Shown in pieces: positions 26,958 to 35,258 of a stretch of DNA of 64,000 nucleotides. The notes beneath the pieces were generated by a model. It worked only from the letters and a program-made list of their open reading frames with translations, made no database searches and was not told where the DNA came from. The translations under genes and the position numbers were made by a program. Each line of letters begins with the position of its first letter. Positions within the stretch are counted from its first letter, which is position 1. The stretch is from a virus. The DNA lies in IMG/VR virus record IMGVR_UViG_3300035180_000402, positions 1-64,000 of that record; one strand, given 5' to 3'.

Positions 26958-28067
26958 ATGTCGCTTTCCTTACCTGTTGTTCTTACTTTTGTTAAGAACA
27001 AGTTAAAAGCTTATTATACTAAAATCCAAATAGATTCTCTTCTTAAACGTACAAAACAGAGTTGTATAGTAGACTTTACTTTACCTGCACATTCTTTTAC
27101 TGTAGGTAACTGGGTTATTCAAACATCTAGTGGATTAGAAAAAGGTATAGCTACAGCTCCAGAGACTTCTGATGTTATAGGAGTAATAGTAGCTACAACT
27201 TTAGATACTATTTCAGTGTGCACTTCAGGATATATACAAGAATTAACAGGATTGATTCCAGGCTCAGTGTATTTTTTATCGGACGTTACTCCAGGAGAAA
27301 TGATTATTAATGGTCCAACAGATTTAGATCATGTTAGTAAACCTGTATTTTTAGCAGTGTCTACAACTTCAGGTGTAATTTTAAATCAGAGGGGTATAGT
27401 TTTAACTAACACTGATCTTGATTTAGGAATAAAAATTGCTAAAGACGGAACAGAATTTACTGATACTGTAAAAGTTTTAAATTTTGAAAAAATGTTATGT
27501 ACTGAGACTGATCCTGGAAAATTTACACTATCAGTAGATGATTCTCCATTAGATAAAAAAGAAGATAAAATAAACAAAAACGTAGCAAATGGTTATTTAG
27601 GACTAGATACTGATGCTAAGGTTCCACCAGATTATTTAAGTAAACTTTTAAATGATTTAGACACAACAGGATCTACTAATAGAGCGTGGAGTTCATCATA
27701 TACCTTAAGTAGAATAAATAGTCCAAGTTTAAAGAACTATAAAGAAGTTTTAGTAAATTTAGGAAATATATCTGGAAACGTAACGTTAGATCTTACTCAA
27801 GGTAATGTTTTTGTAGCTACACTTACAGGAAACGTGGTATTAAATCTTTCTGGAGCAACTTCTGGCTATGCACATAGTTGTACCTTTATACTGACAAATG
27901 ACTCAGTGGCAAATAGGACATTAAATTTCTCTTCAACAGTAAAATATCAGAAAGGTATTGTACCATCTAGGACACTTACTGCTAATGCTACAGATATATG
28001 GACATTTTATACTTGGTCTGCAGGAGCTACATGGTTGGCATCTATATCTATTCTGGATTTAAAGTGA
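26958..28067 (+). CDS. Tail fibre protein
   Basis: 369 residues, TAGGAGC site. Residues 1-70 include a short helical start and a strand typical of tail-fibre attachment domains (SCIVDFTLPAHSFTVGNWVI). The middle has 'DKKEDKINKNVANGYLGLDT', a frequent linker in fibres before a distal domain. The C-terminal 100 residues (NLGNISGNVTLDLTQGNVFV onward) form a beta domain seen in many short tail fibres. The fibre call rests on these general patterns and on neighbours. Confidence 0.6.
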   Translation: MSLSLPVVLTFVKNKLKAYYTKIQIDSLLKRTKQSCIVDFTLPAHSFTVGNWVIQTSSGLEKGIATAPETSDVIGVIVATTLDTISVCTSGYIQELTGLIPGSVYFLSDVTPGEMIINGPTDLDHVSKPVFLAVSTTSGVILNQRGIVLTNTDLDLGIKIAKDGTEFTDTVKVLNFEKMLCTETDPGKFTLSVDDSPLDKKEDKINKNVANGYLGLDTDAKVPPDYLSKLLNDLDTTGSTNRAWSSSYTLSRINSPSLKNYKEVLVNLGNISGNVTLDLTQGNVFVATLTGNVVLNLSGATSGYAHSCTFILTNDSVANRTLNFSSTVKYQKGIVPSRTLTANATDIWTFYTWSAGATWLASISILDLK

Positions 28068-28074
28068 GATCCTT

Positions 28075-29013
28075 ATGTTCTTTGATAGATTTTTTTGGAG
28101 TTCAAATAGTGCTCCTAGTTATACAATATTAAAAGCAACAAACATAGCTACAACAAGTTGCACTTTATCTTGGAGTGCTGCTACAGATATAAACAATGAT
28201 CCTGTTACTTATTTTTTATATAGAGATGATATACTGATAGCCTCAAATTTACAAGTGTTGACTTATTCTGTTACTGGAATGACTCCAGGATCATCTGTTA
28301 CCTTTTCTATTGAAACTTATGATGGAAAAGTATATGGACCAAGAACTTCTATTGTAGTAACTTTCGTAAAAACATGGGCTCAAGTATATGAAAAATGGTA
28401 TAGATTCTCTCATGATACTACAACGAATCAACCTGCCAATGCTTCAGAATTGACTACATGGACATATGATGCCACTGGTGATTATATTCAGAATAACACT
28501 AATAGCGTTACCTACATTGGATTTATAAGTACTGAATACTACGAAAACTACTATTTTCAGATACAATTAACTGCAAACTCTGATGATGATGACTGTATCT
28601 CTGTAGTTTTAGCTTTTGCAGTAGATGAAAAAGGTTTTGAGCATACACTATCAGCTGTACGATTAAGAAACAATAATCAATTCTATCCAAAATTACAATG
28701 GGCAATTGTTTATGACTATAATAGATCAACTCAAGCATTACTAGCTAATGGTGATAGTAAGATTGCTATTTCTGTTGGTAGTTGGAATACAGTACCTAAT
28801 GGAACTACTGTAAGAGTGGAGAGAACTGGTGATATTTTTGTTGCTAAATGCTCACCATTTAATAGTACCGTTGTATCTGATGCTTCAGCTTTAACTATTG
28901 ACTTAAATTCAGATGCAAGATTAGCTGTTTTTAAAGGCCCTCAAAGATATGGAATAGGTTGTTTAAGTCAGCAATATTCTCGTTATTCAAATCTAATTTT
29001 TAATTATAGCTAA
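28075..29013 (+). CDS. FnIII-containing adhesin, copy 1
   Basis: 312 residues. Residues about 14-100 form a fibronectin type III domain (IATTSCTLSWSAATDINNDP, then TYFLYRDDILIAS, then SVTFSIETYDGK). It is followed by a beta domain starting KTWAQVYEKWYRFSHDTTTNQ. That second domain is shared with the protein at 30500, including the FAVDEKGFEHTLSAVR segment. The two paralogs flank the 492-residue fibre gene. Likely receptor-binding tips, judged from domain type and place. Confidence 0.62.
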   Translation: MFFDRFFWSSNSAPSYTILKATNIATTSCTLSWSAATDINNDPVTYFLYRDDILIASNLQVLTYSVTGMTPGSSVTFSIETYDGKVYGPRTSIVVTFVKTWAQVYEKWYRFSHDTTTNQPANASELTTWTYDATGDYIQNNTNSVTYIGFISTEYYENYYFQIQLTANSDDDDCISVVLAFAVDEKGFEHTLSAVRLRNNNQFYPKLQWAIVYDYNRSTQALLANGDSKIAISVGSWNTVPNGTTVRVERTGDIFVAKCSPFNSTVVSDASALTIDLNSDARLAVFKGPQRYGIGCLSQQYSRYSNLIFNYS

Positions 29014-29024
29014 CTGGAGACATT

Positions 29025-30503
29025 ATGTCTAAACCAAGTACAATAATTTTATCTTCTTACTTTGCAAATTCAGGAGTAGATTCGAATTTAGTTTGGAAGA
29101 ATCCTATTAGTAATAGAGGTCTATCAGACATAGATGCTTTAACTTTGACTTTTTTAAATCCAGTAGATGGAACTACTTCTTCTATTATAGAAACTGGAAA
29201 AATATATAGATATAGTTCTGTGTCTTCTACTTGGATAGACATTTCTAGCTCACATGGATTTTCTGGACATGAAATAATTGATGCCAAGACAAATTGTACT
29301 TTAAAACTAAACAGAGGACTAGATGCAGATAAACCTGTAACACTAGAGGAAGGTGAGCCATATTTCTCTTTAGATACAAATGCTTTATACATAGGAAATT
29401 CTGCTAAAAATTTAATTGAGATAAAAGATATTTATTTACAGAGTACAGAACCTATAAATAAGAATAAGTTATGGCTAGATCCAATACTTGGAACTTTTTA
29501 TTTTTATGATTTTTCTGATTCTACTTGGAAAGATATTATACATTCAAAATTAGGTTCTTCTGATATAACTGCACTACTTTCACAAAAAGCAGATAAAGCA
29601 ACTACCTTATCTGGTTATGCTATTACAGATGCTTATACTAAGTCAGAAGTTAATTCAAGCCTGGACTTAAAATTTGATAAAACTGGTGGTAAAATATCAG
29701 GAGCAGTTGAATTAGGATCATATCTTTTTAGAACTACTCAAGATGGTACTTCATATTTTATGCAGCAAGATGGCACAGGTAACTTACACTGGTATTGGAA
29801 TACTATTGGTGGTACTTCTCCAGTTTTTGAAAGATCCAATACTGGTGCCTCTGATATAATGCAAGATATAACATCTAATGGATTAGCATACTTTAAGTAT
29901 AGATACTCTGATGGTTCAACTAAGTCGGCTGGTGATTCAATAAAATGGACTGATATACTTTACGCTGATTCAAATAATGTCTTTAAGTTTTTAGATAAGG
30001 ATGTTTGGCACAAAGGCAATTTAGAATCTGCTTATACTAAGGCAGAGACTGATACACTACTATTAGAAAAAGAAAATAAATTACCTACTCCTACAAGTAT
30101 AAGTCTTATACAAAAAAGTCCTGAAGGTGTTTACTCATTTGCTAAATATCCAAAAGAGTCTTTTGGTATAGCCTTGAGTGATGAAGTTACACCTTTAGTA
30201 GCAGGATCGAATAAACTTATTTTTAGGATGCCGTATGCTTTTAATCTATTAGAAATAAGAGCATCAGTAAGTTATGAGTCCACTTCTGGAAATATAACCC
30301 TAGATATAAAACATAATGGAGTAAGCGTAACAAATTCTTATGTAGTAATAGACGCAGGGTCTAAGACTAGTTTAAATTCTAGTAGTAGCTTTGTTATAAC
30401 AACTACCAGTCTATTAGATGACTCTGAGATAACTATAGACTTAGTTTCAGCAGGTACGAATAGTACAGGACTCAAATTATGGTTAATAGGTAGACAGCTA
30501 TGA
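29025..30503 (+). CDS. Long tail fibre protein
   Basis: 492 residues, CTGGAGAC site. It has fibre-typical spacer motifs: a 'SQKADKATTLSGYAITDAYT' stretch, the coiled 'KSEVNSSLDLKFDKTGG' linker, then KDVWHKGNLESAYTKAETDT, a second copy of the trimerisation-type pattern. The C-terminal 100 residues are a compact beta domain ending LKLWLIGRQL. These patterns are common in T4-like and P2-like trimeric fibres. The stop overlaps the next start as ATGA (30500-30503), so the flanking adhesin is translationally coupled. Confidence 0.75.
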   Translation: MSKPSTIILSSYFANSGVDSNLVWKNPISNRGLSDIDALTLTFLNPVDGTTSSIIETGKIYRYSSVSSTWIDISSSHGFSGHEIIDAKTNCTLKLNRGLDADKPVTLEEGEPYFSLDTNALYIGNSAKNLIEIKDIYLQSTEPINKNKLWLDPILGTFYFYDFSDSTWKDIIHSKLGSSDITALLSQKADKATTLSGYAITDAYTKSEVNSSLDLKFDKTGGKISGAVELGSYLFRTTQDGTSYFMQQDGTGNLHWYWNTIGGTSPVFERSNTGASDIMQDITSNGLAYFKYRYSDGSTKSAGDSIKWTDILYADSNNVFKFLDKDVWHKGNLESAYTKAETDTLLLEKENKLPTPTSISLIQKSPEGVYSFAKYPKESFGIALSDEVTPLVAGSNKLIFRMPYAFNLLEIRASVSYESTSGNITLDIKHNGVSVTNSYVVIDAGSKTSLNSSSSFVITTTSLLDDSEITIDLVSAGTNSTGLKLWLIGRQL

Positions 30504-31432
30504 GTTTTATTTTAAATCCTTATACTTTTCAAACCGTGGCTCCTGAACCTTATTTAGTTTTAGATGTAACCAATATTACAGATGTTAGTTGTACTTTAAA
30601 TTTTAACTTATACAATTTTTCTTCTCCTGTAACTTATACAATTTTAAGAGGCTCTGAAATATTAGCTCAAAATTATTCAGGAACATCGTTTAATGTAACG
30701 GAAAGCACTGCAGGATTAACTGTAAATTATACTATAGTGGCGTATAGTGGCTCCTTAGAAAAAGCTACAACAAATAAAACTGTATCGTATGTTAAGACAT
30801 GGGCTCAAGTATTTAATGACTGGAGAAGATTCTCTCATAATACTACTACTGAAAATCAACCTGCTAGTGCTACAGAAATATCTAGTTGGACCTATTCTTC
30901 TTCTACTAATAGTTTAAGTTGTCCAATTAATAGTTTAACTTATCTAGGATTAGTAAGCAATGAATTATATACTTCTTATATACATAAAGCCCGGCTTACT
31001 TCTACAGCTTCCGATGATGACTTAATAGGTGTTATTATATCTTTTGCTGTAGACGGAAACGGAAGAGAGCATACATTATCTGCAGTCAGGACAAGAGGAG
31101 GTTTACAACCACGATGGGGTATTTATAAAAACTATAGAAGATCAGATCAGATACTTCTTATTGATGGCAACTCTAAAATAACTTCTCAGACTGGAGGATG
31201 GAATGCAGTATCTACAGGTACTACGGTTAAAATAACGAAGACAGACAATCTTATTGATGCACGTTGTTCTGTCTTTAATAGTACTTCTGTGCTATCTAGC
31301 TCCTCATTATTGCTAGACTTGTCTGCGGATCCAAACTTGTCTATTTTTAGGCAACCATGTGCATATGGATATTCTGTATTTTCACAACCTAATACTACAT
31401 ACTCTAATATAGTTTTCTCTTATTCAGAATAA
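30500..31432 (+). CDS. FnIII-containing adhesin, copy 2
   Basis: 310 residues, paralog of the gene at 28075. It has an FnIII-like N-terminal domain (ITDVSCTLNFNLYNFSSPVT) and the shared C-terminal beta domain from KTWAQVFNDWRRFSHNTTTE to the last residues, including FAVDGNGREHTLSAVRTRGG. The FnIII part has diverged far more than the C-terminal part. Translation is coupled to the upstream fibre by ATGA overlap. Two related tip proteins around one fibre could broaden host binding. Confidence 0.62.
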   Translation: MSFILNPYTFQTVAPEPYLVLDVTNITDVSCTLNFNLYNFSSPVTYTILRGSEILAQNYSGTSFNVTESTAGLTVNYTIVAYSGSLEKATTNKTVSYVKTWAQVFNDWRRFSHNTTTENQPASATEISSWTYSSSTNSLSCPINSLTYLGLVSNELYTSYIHKARLTSTASDDDLIGVIISFAVDGNGREHTLSAVRTRGGLQPRWGIYKNYRRSDQILLIDGNSKITSQTGGWNAVSTGTTVKITKTDNLIDARCSVFNSTSVLSSSSLLLDLSADPNLSIFRQPCAYGYSVFSQPNTTYSNIVFSYSE

Positions 31433-31470
31433 TAATATTATATTAATTAGGAAGAGGAAGGTATAATTTT

Positions 31471-32232
31471 ATGGGACTAATAAATTCTACAAGAGATATT
31501 TTAAGGGTAGGTTTAAGAGAAGGTGTTAGATATAGAGCTATAGTTACAGATAATAAAGACCCGAAGCAACTAGGAAGAATAAAATTTAAGATACCAAAAT
31601 TCTTTGAGTTAGAATTAAAAGATTCTCCTTGGGCTATCTGTGCAAATGCTGGCATAGATGGTGGAACAAAAGAATCTGGAAGTCTTGATATTCCTAGAAT
31701 AGACTCTTTTGTAGAGATAATGTTTATGCATGGTAGTCCATATCATCCAAAGTATTTCTCAACAACTTTATTTAAACCAAATCAATTAAAACAAGCACAG
31801 GTTAACTATCCTGATAGAAAAATAATAAGACTAAGTAATAAAGCCTTCCTTGTAGTTGACCTACATAATAATCTTATTCAAGTTTATAATCCTGGTGATG
31901 TATCTATTGAGATAAATGGGAGTTGTGGAATAAACGTGCAAGGAACGACTACTTTATCTTCAGTAGGTGATACGACTATCTCAGTTAGTAAAGGTAACTT
32001 AAATGCAACTGTATTAAAAGGTGATGCTAATGTAGTAACAGAGAAAGGGGATATTATAGCTTCAAGTGCAAATGATGTCTCAGTTATAGCATCACATAAT
32101 ATTTATTTAACTGGTGGAAGTGGTGATGGTGACTTAGCTGGAGTAGTTACCGGAGCTTGTACTTGTGCGTTTACTGGTGGACCACATCCTGACTATTCTA
32201 ATAATGTATTTGCAACTACAGGAGGAAGTTAG
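31471..32232 (+). CDS. Baseplate spike protein (gp5/VgrG-like OB fold plus beta-helix)
   Basis: 253 residues, with two purine-rich sites upstream. Residues about 20-105 fit the gp5 N-terminal OB fold (RYRAIVTDNKDPKQLGRIKF, DSPWAICANAG, RIDSFVEIMFMHGSPYHPKY). Residues 120-215 are short hydrophobic strands like the triangular beta-helix of gp5 and VgrG. There is no lysozyme domain between them, unlike T4 gp5. The tip (TGACTCAFTGGPHPDYSN) contains Cys-x-Cys and His that could bind a metal, similar in purpose to PAAR or P2 gpV tips. The spike pierces the outer membrane. Confidence 0.78.
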   Translation: MGLINSTRDILRVGLREGVRYRAIVTDNKDPKQLGRIKFKIPKFFELELKDSPWAICANAGIDGGTKESGSLDIPRIDSFVEIMFMHGSPYHPKYFSTTLFKPNQLKQAQVNYPDRKIIRLSNKAFLVVDLHNNLIQVYNPGDVSIEINGSCGINVQGTTTLSSVGDTTISVSKGNLNATVLKGDANVVTEKGDIIASSANDVSVIASHNIYLTGGSGDGDLAGVVTGACTCAFTGGPHPDYSNNVFATTGGS

Positions 32233-32233
32233 T

Positions 32234-32500
32234 ATGCCTTCAGACATGACAGGTCTAAATTCAGAACGCCTAACACTAGTTTTACAAGAAGCTATGCAAA
32301 AGAAAGTTATGCAGTCACAGACTATAATGTTCAGTCTTGGATTAGATGGTACTGCTGCATTATATGACTTTTGTAACATCATAGCTGAAGCTGTTTCTGA
32401 AGAAGTAATTAAAGAAATAACAATGCATAGTAAATTAGAAGCAATGTCTAGAGATGCCGGAATTGCTGGTTCTGGTATTATAACCGGTTCAGTTAGTTAG
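32234..32500 (+). CDS. Small baseplate-region protein of unknown function
   Basis: 88 residues from ATG 32234, which has GGAGGAAG just upstream; the frame stays open back to 32165, but that start would lie deep in the spike gene. It is helical with a Gly-rich end (GIAGSGIITGSVS). It sits between the spike gene and a large baseplate-region protein, with a two-base gap from the former. It may be a small wedge or spike-associated subunit. Confidence 0.55.
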   Translation: MPSDMTGLNSERLTLVLQEAMQKKVMQSQTIMFSLGLDGTAALYDFCNIIAEAVSEEVIKEITMHSKLEAMSRDAGIAGSGIITGSVS

Positions 32501-32509
32501 GAGTGAAGT

Positions 32510-34819
32510 ATGCCCTGGAGATCTGCAACGTTAGCTCAAATATTAGGACCAGCAAATGCTATGGTAGCAGCAGCTTTGGCTGCTGCTGAACTAGCCTTAG
32601 CTAAAGCACAGCTAGTATTAGCTTTATTGCAAGCTGCACTTAGTGCAATTTTAGATCAAATAAATAAGATACTAAGAATAGTAGAAATACTCGAAGCAAC
32701 TGGTGCTTATGTTATTGTACTTAGTGGGGCTAAAGGATCATGGAATTCTCGAATGAGATTAGCTCCTAATGCTCCTCCAGAAGGAACCGATTGGTGCACT
32801 ACAGGTGTAGCTTTAGTAGCGGTAGGTCCAGATCTTGCTGGTAATATTGCAGCTTTTAAACAAGCTATGGATACGGTGAATAAAGGAATTAAAGAACTTT
32901 TTATTAAAAGAGACCAAAACCTTCCACCGCAAATTGCTCCAAAGCCACCTCAGCCACCACCTCAGTTTAATGTCTGGTATTCAATGACTTTAGGTGACAT
33001 GTTTCCTGGATATTTTGCATTAGCTAAGAACGTTCTTAATACGGCTAAAGGATTTATAGGTAATTTAAAACATGATATAGCTAACGCTAGCAATGTTATA
33101 AATTCTGCAAATGGTGTATTATCTAGTATAGCTTCCTTTATGTCTGATCTAAATCAGACAGGAGCTTATGGTATAGTATTACCACCTAAAGCACTTGGTA
33201 TAATGCAAAGATTAGAAACAGAAGCTAATGCTCCGCCCATGACTTCTCAATTTTACTCTATAGGTTTGTGCTTTTGTTTTTATTATCCTAATTGGAAAGC
33301 CTGTGATGATAAATATGCTTCATTGTGTCAAATTTTTGATCCTAATCCAAAAGAGATAACTATATCTAGACCTTCTGATCCTTTTAGACCGACAGATATA
33401 TTTGAAATAGAAATACCAATAAAATCATGGGCTGTACCAAAAGGTGGTTATTATGATAAACAGGTAAGTGTACAGTTAAAGTGTAATGTAGCTAATGCAA
33501 CTATTTTTTATACTATAAATGCAGAAAAACCTAGAACTAATCCTTTTAGACGTATTTATAGTGATCCAATTCTAGTTACTAAAAATAATACCGTAATAAG
33601 ATTTTATGCAAAAACTTATTTACAAGAAGAAAAAAGAGATAGAGAAGAAGTTTATAAAATAATTGAATATGCTCCTAATGCTAATTATTACTATGACTTA
33701 AATTATGGTTTATTACCAGGATTTCCTGTTGATGAACCACCTGATTGGTGGTTAGGAAAAACTCTGAATGAGTGTATTCAAGCAAGACATCAAGATGCTA
33801 CTGATTTAGTATTAGATCCAGGTAATGCTACTAGAGACATTGATACATGTCCAGAGTATTATAATCCTGTAATACCTGATGATCCTACTTTAAAGGATTT
33901 AAAGATAGTAGCAAAAGTTCAGGATTCTCAAGCTGGAACTACTACTCCAAATAATCATGCTCTAACTGCCTGTGACGCCTATGTAGATAGTGGCGGATTA
34001 TCAGGATGGGCAGAGAGCAGTTTAATAGCTAGCTTTGGATTTGGTCCGTGGGGAGCTTACTCCGCTTTTCCTGATCCTACTGCTTATTGGATATGGAATG
34101 AAGCTGGTGCTTCAACAACAGCTTTAGTTAATACTTTCGTTGTATTTAAATATTGGTATAATAATACTACTGGGCAGGATTTTACTTGTAATATTTGTTT
34201 TATGTGTGATAACACTGCAATGTTATTTAGTGATAATGCATATATAGTTGGTACAAATCCACTTACAGTAGGAGAAAAAAGGTTATTAGATACTGACTCA
34301 GGATGGGATAGCATTAGCGGTACTGCAAAAGGTTCATGGGAGACTGAATACGGTTATAGAAATATAGAAATTATAATGCCTCAAGGTATTACTGAGTTTT
34401 CTTGGATAGGAACTAATTGGGGTGGTCCTGCAGGTTTAATATTTACTTGTATGGATTTATCTTCAGGTACTGTTTATTTTCATTCCGATGCTACTATAAA
34501 AACCATTGGAGCCTCGGACGATTGGTATACTAATTATATAGTAAACTATGTAGATAAAGGTTATGCTATAAATGGAAGTATCTCACAAACAGTAAGACCT
34601 GTAGTTGGAGAATACTTTTATATACCTGTTGTTTTAGGTGATTCTAAAATAACAGAAGCTTTAACTGATTTACACGGATTTGAAATACAATCTAACAAAA
34701 AAGGATTATATGGTAAAGTTGATGATCCATATCCTTTTAGCATTACGTTACTTGTAGATAACTCTGTACATTTTACTATAATTATTTCACCTAAGAATGA
34801 TTTAGACACGTTAAGTTAA
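32510..34819 (+). CDS. Baseplate-associated protein with chitobiase-type beta domain
   Basis: 769 residues, AGGAGTG site. The N-terminal 70 residues are an Ala/Leu-rich helix (e.g. AELALAKAQLVLALLQAAL), then a Pro-rich linker (about 143-153). At about 305-370 there is a beta-sandwich segment with the chitobiase/beta-hexosaminidase C-terminal pattern: PKGGYYDKQVSVQLKC, then ATIFYTINAEKP, then SDPILVTKNNTVIRFYAKT. The rest (about 460-769) is a Trp/Gly-rich beta region of unknown family. Position between spike and gp25-like genes suggests a baseplate-attached adhesin or peripheral wedge part. Confidence 0.58.
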   Translation: MPWRSATLAQILGPANAMVAAALAAAELALAKAQLVLALLQAALSAILDQINKILRIVEILEATGAYVIVLSGAKGSWNSRMRLAPNAPPEGTDWCTTGVALVAVGPDLAGNIAAFKQAMDTVNKGIKELFIKRDQNLPPQIAPKPPQPPPQFNVWYSMTLGDMFPGYFALAKNVLNTAKGFIGNLKHDIANASNVINSANGVLSSIASFMSDLNQTGAYGIVLPPKALGIMQRLETEANAPPMTSQFYSIGLCFCFYYPNWKACDDKYASLCQIFDPNPKEITISRPSDPFRPTDIFEIEIPIKSWAVPKGGYYDKQVSVQLKCNVANATIFYTINAEKPRTNPFRRIYSDPILVTKNNTVIRFYAKTYLQEEKRDREEVYKIIEYAPNANYYYDLNYGLLPGFPVDEPPDWWLGKTLNECIQARHQDATDLVLDPGNATRDIDTCPEYYNPVIPDDPTLKDLKIVAKVQDSQAGTTTPNNHALTACDAYVDSGGLSGWAESSLIASFGFGPWGAYSAFPDPTAYWIWNEAGASTTALVNTFVVFKYWYNNTTGQDFTCNICFMCDNTAMLFSDNAYIVGTNPLTVGEKRLLDTDSGWDSISGTAKGSWETEYGYRNIEIIMPQGITEFSWIGTNWGGPAGLIFTCMDLSSGTVYFHSDATIKTIGASDDWYTNYIVNYVDKGYAINGSISQTVRPVVGEYFYIPVVLGDSKITEALTDLHGFEIQSNKKGLYGKVDDPYPFSITLLVDNSVHFTIIISPKNDLDTLS

Positions 34820-34831
34820 TAATTTATATTA
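34820..34831 (+). promoter_or_regulatory. Candidate promoter motif TAATTTATATTA
   Basis: The motif is in the gap before the gp25-like gene, about 27 bases upstream of ATG 34858, and partly overlaps the preceding stop region. It belongs to the same recurrent 12-mer set. Low certainty because the region is very AT-rich. Confidence 0.3.
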
Positions 34832-34857
34832 CATGAAGAAGTTATATGAGGTTAGAA

Positions 34858-35250
34858 ATGGCAGACTTATACGTTGATATAAATTCAAATTACACTGCAG
34901 ATTATTCTTCCAATATCTTGTGTACTGGTGCACAAGCCTTATTAAACTCCCTTATAAACTTAATAAACACAATAAAAGATGAAAATGGGATAAGTGAGAG
35001 ACTTTTTAAACCATATTTAGGAACAGGTCTATATAGACTTCTTTTTGAACCTATTGATTCTATAACTGCATATAAGATACGAATTTATATAGATCAATTA
35101 GTAGAACAAGAACCTAGAGTAATGCTAGTAAATAATGAGACTAGTATAATTGAAGATATTGAGAATCAGTGCTACTATATTACATTAACTATTATTGATA
35201 AAGCTACACAGGAAAAGGCATCTTCAAATTTAATTTTAAGCAAGCCTTGA
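34858..35250 (+). CDS. Baseplate wedge protein (gp25-like)
   Basis: 130 residues from ATG 34858, chosen over ATG 34846 because GAGGT lies at the right distance before it. The sequence shows the gp25/P2 gpW pattern: SNILCTGAQALLNSLINLIN, then FKPYLGTGLYRLLFEPID and the EPR-type motif in VEQEPRVMLV. gp25 joins wedges to the sheath and passes on the contraction signal. It directly precedes the gp6/J-like gene, the same order as W-J in P2 and in contractile injection systems. Confidence 0.85.
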   Translation: MADLYVDINSNYTADYSSNILCTGAQALLNSLINLINTIKDENGISERLFKPYLGTGLYRLLFEPIDSITAYKIRIYIDQLVEQEPRVMLVNNETSIIEDIENQCYYITLTIIDKATQEKASSNLILSKP

Positions 35251-35258
35251 GGTGAATG

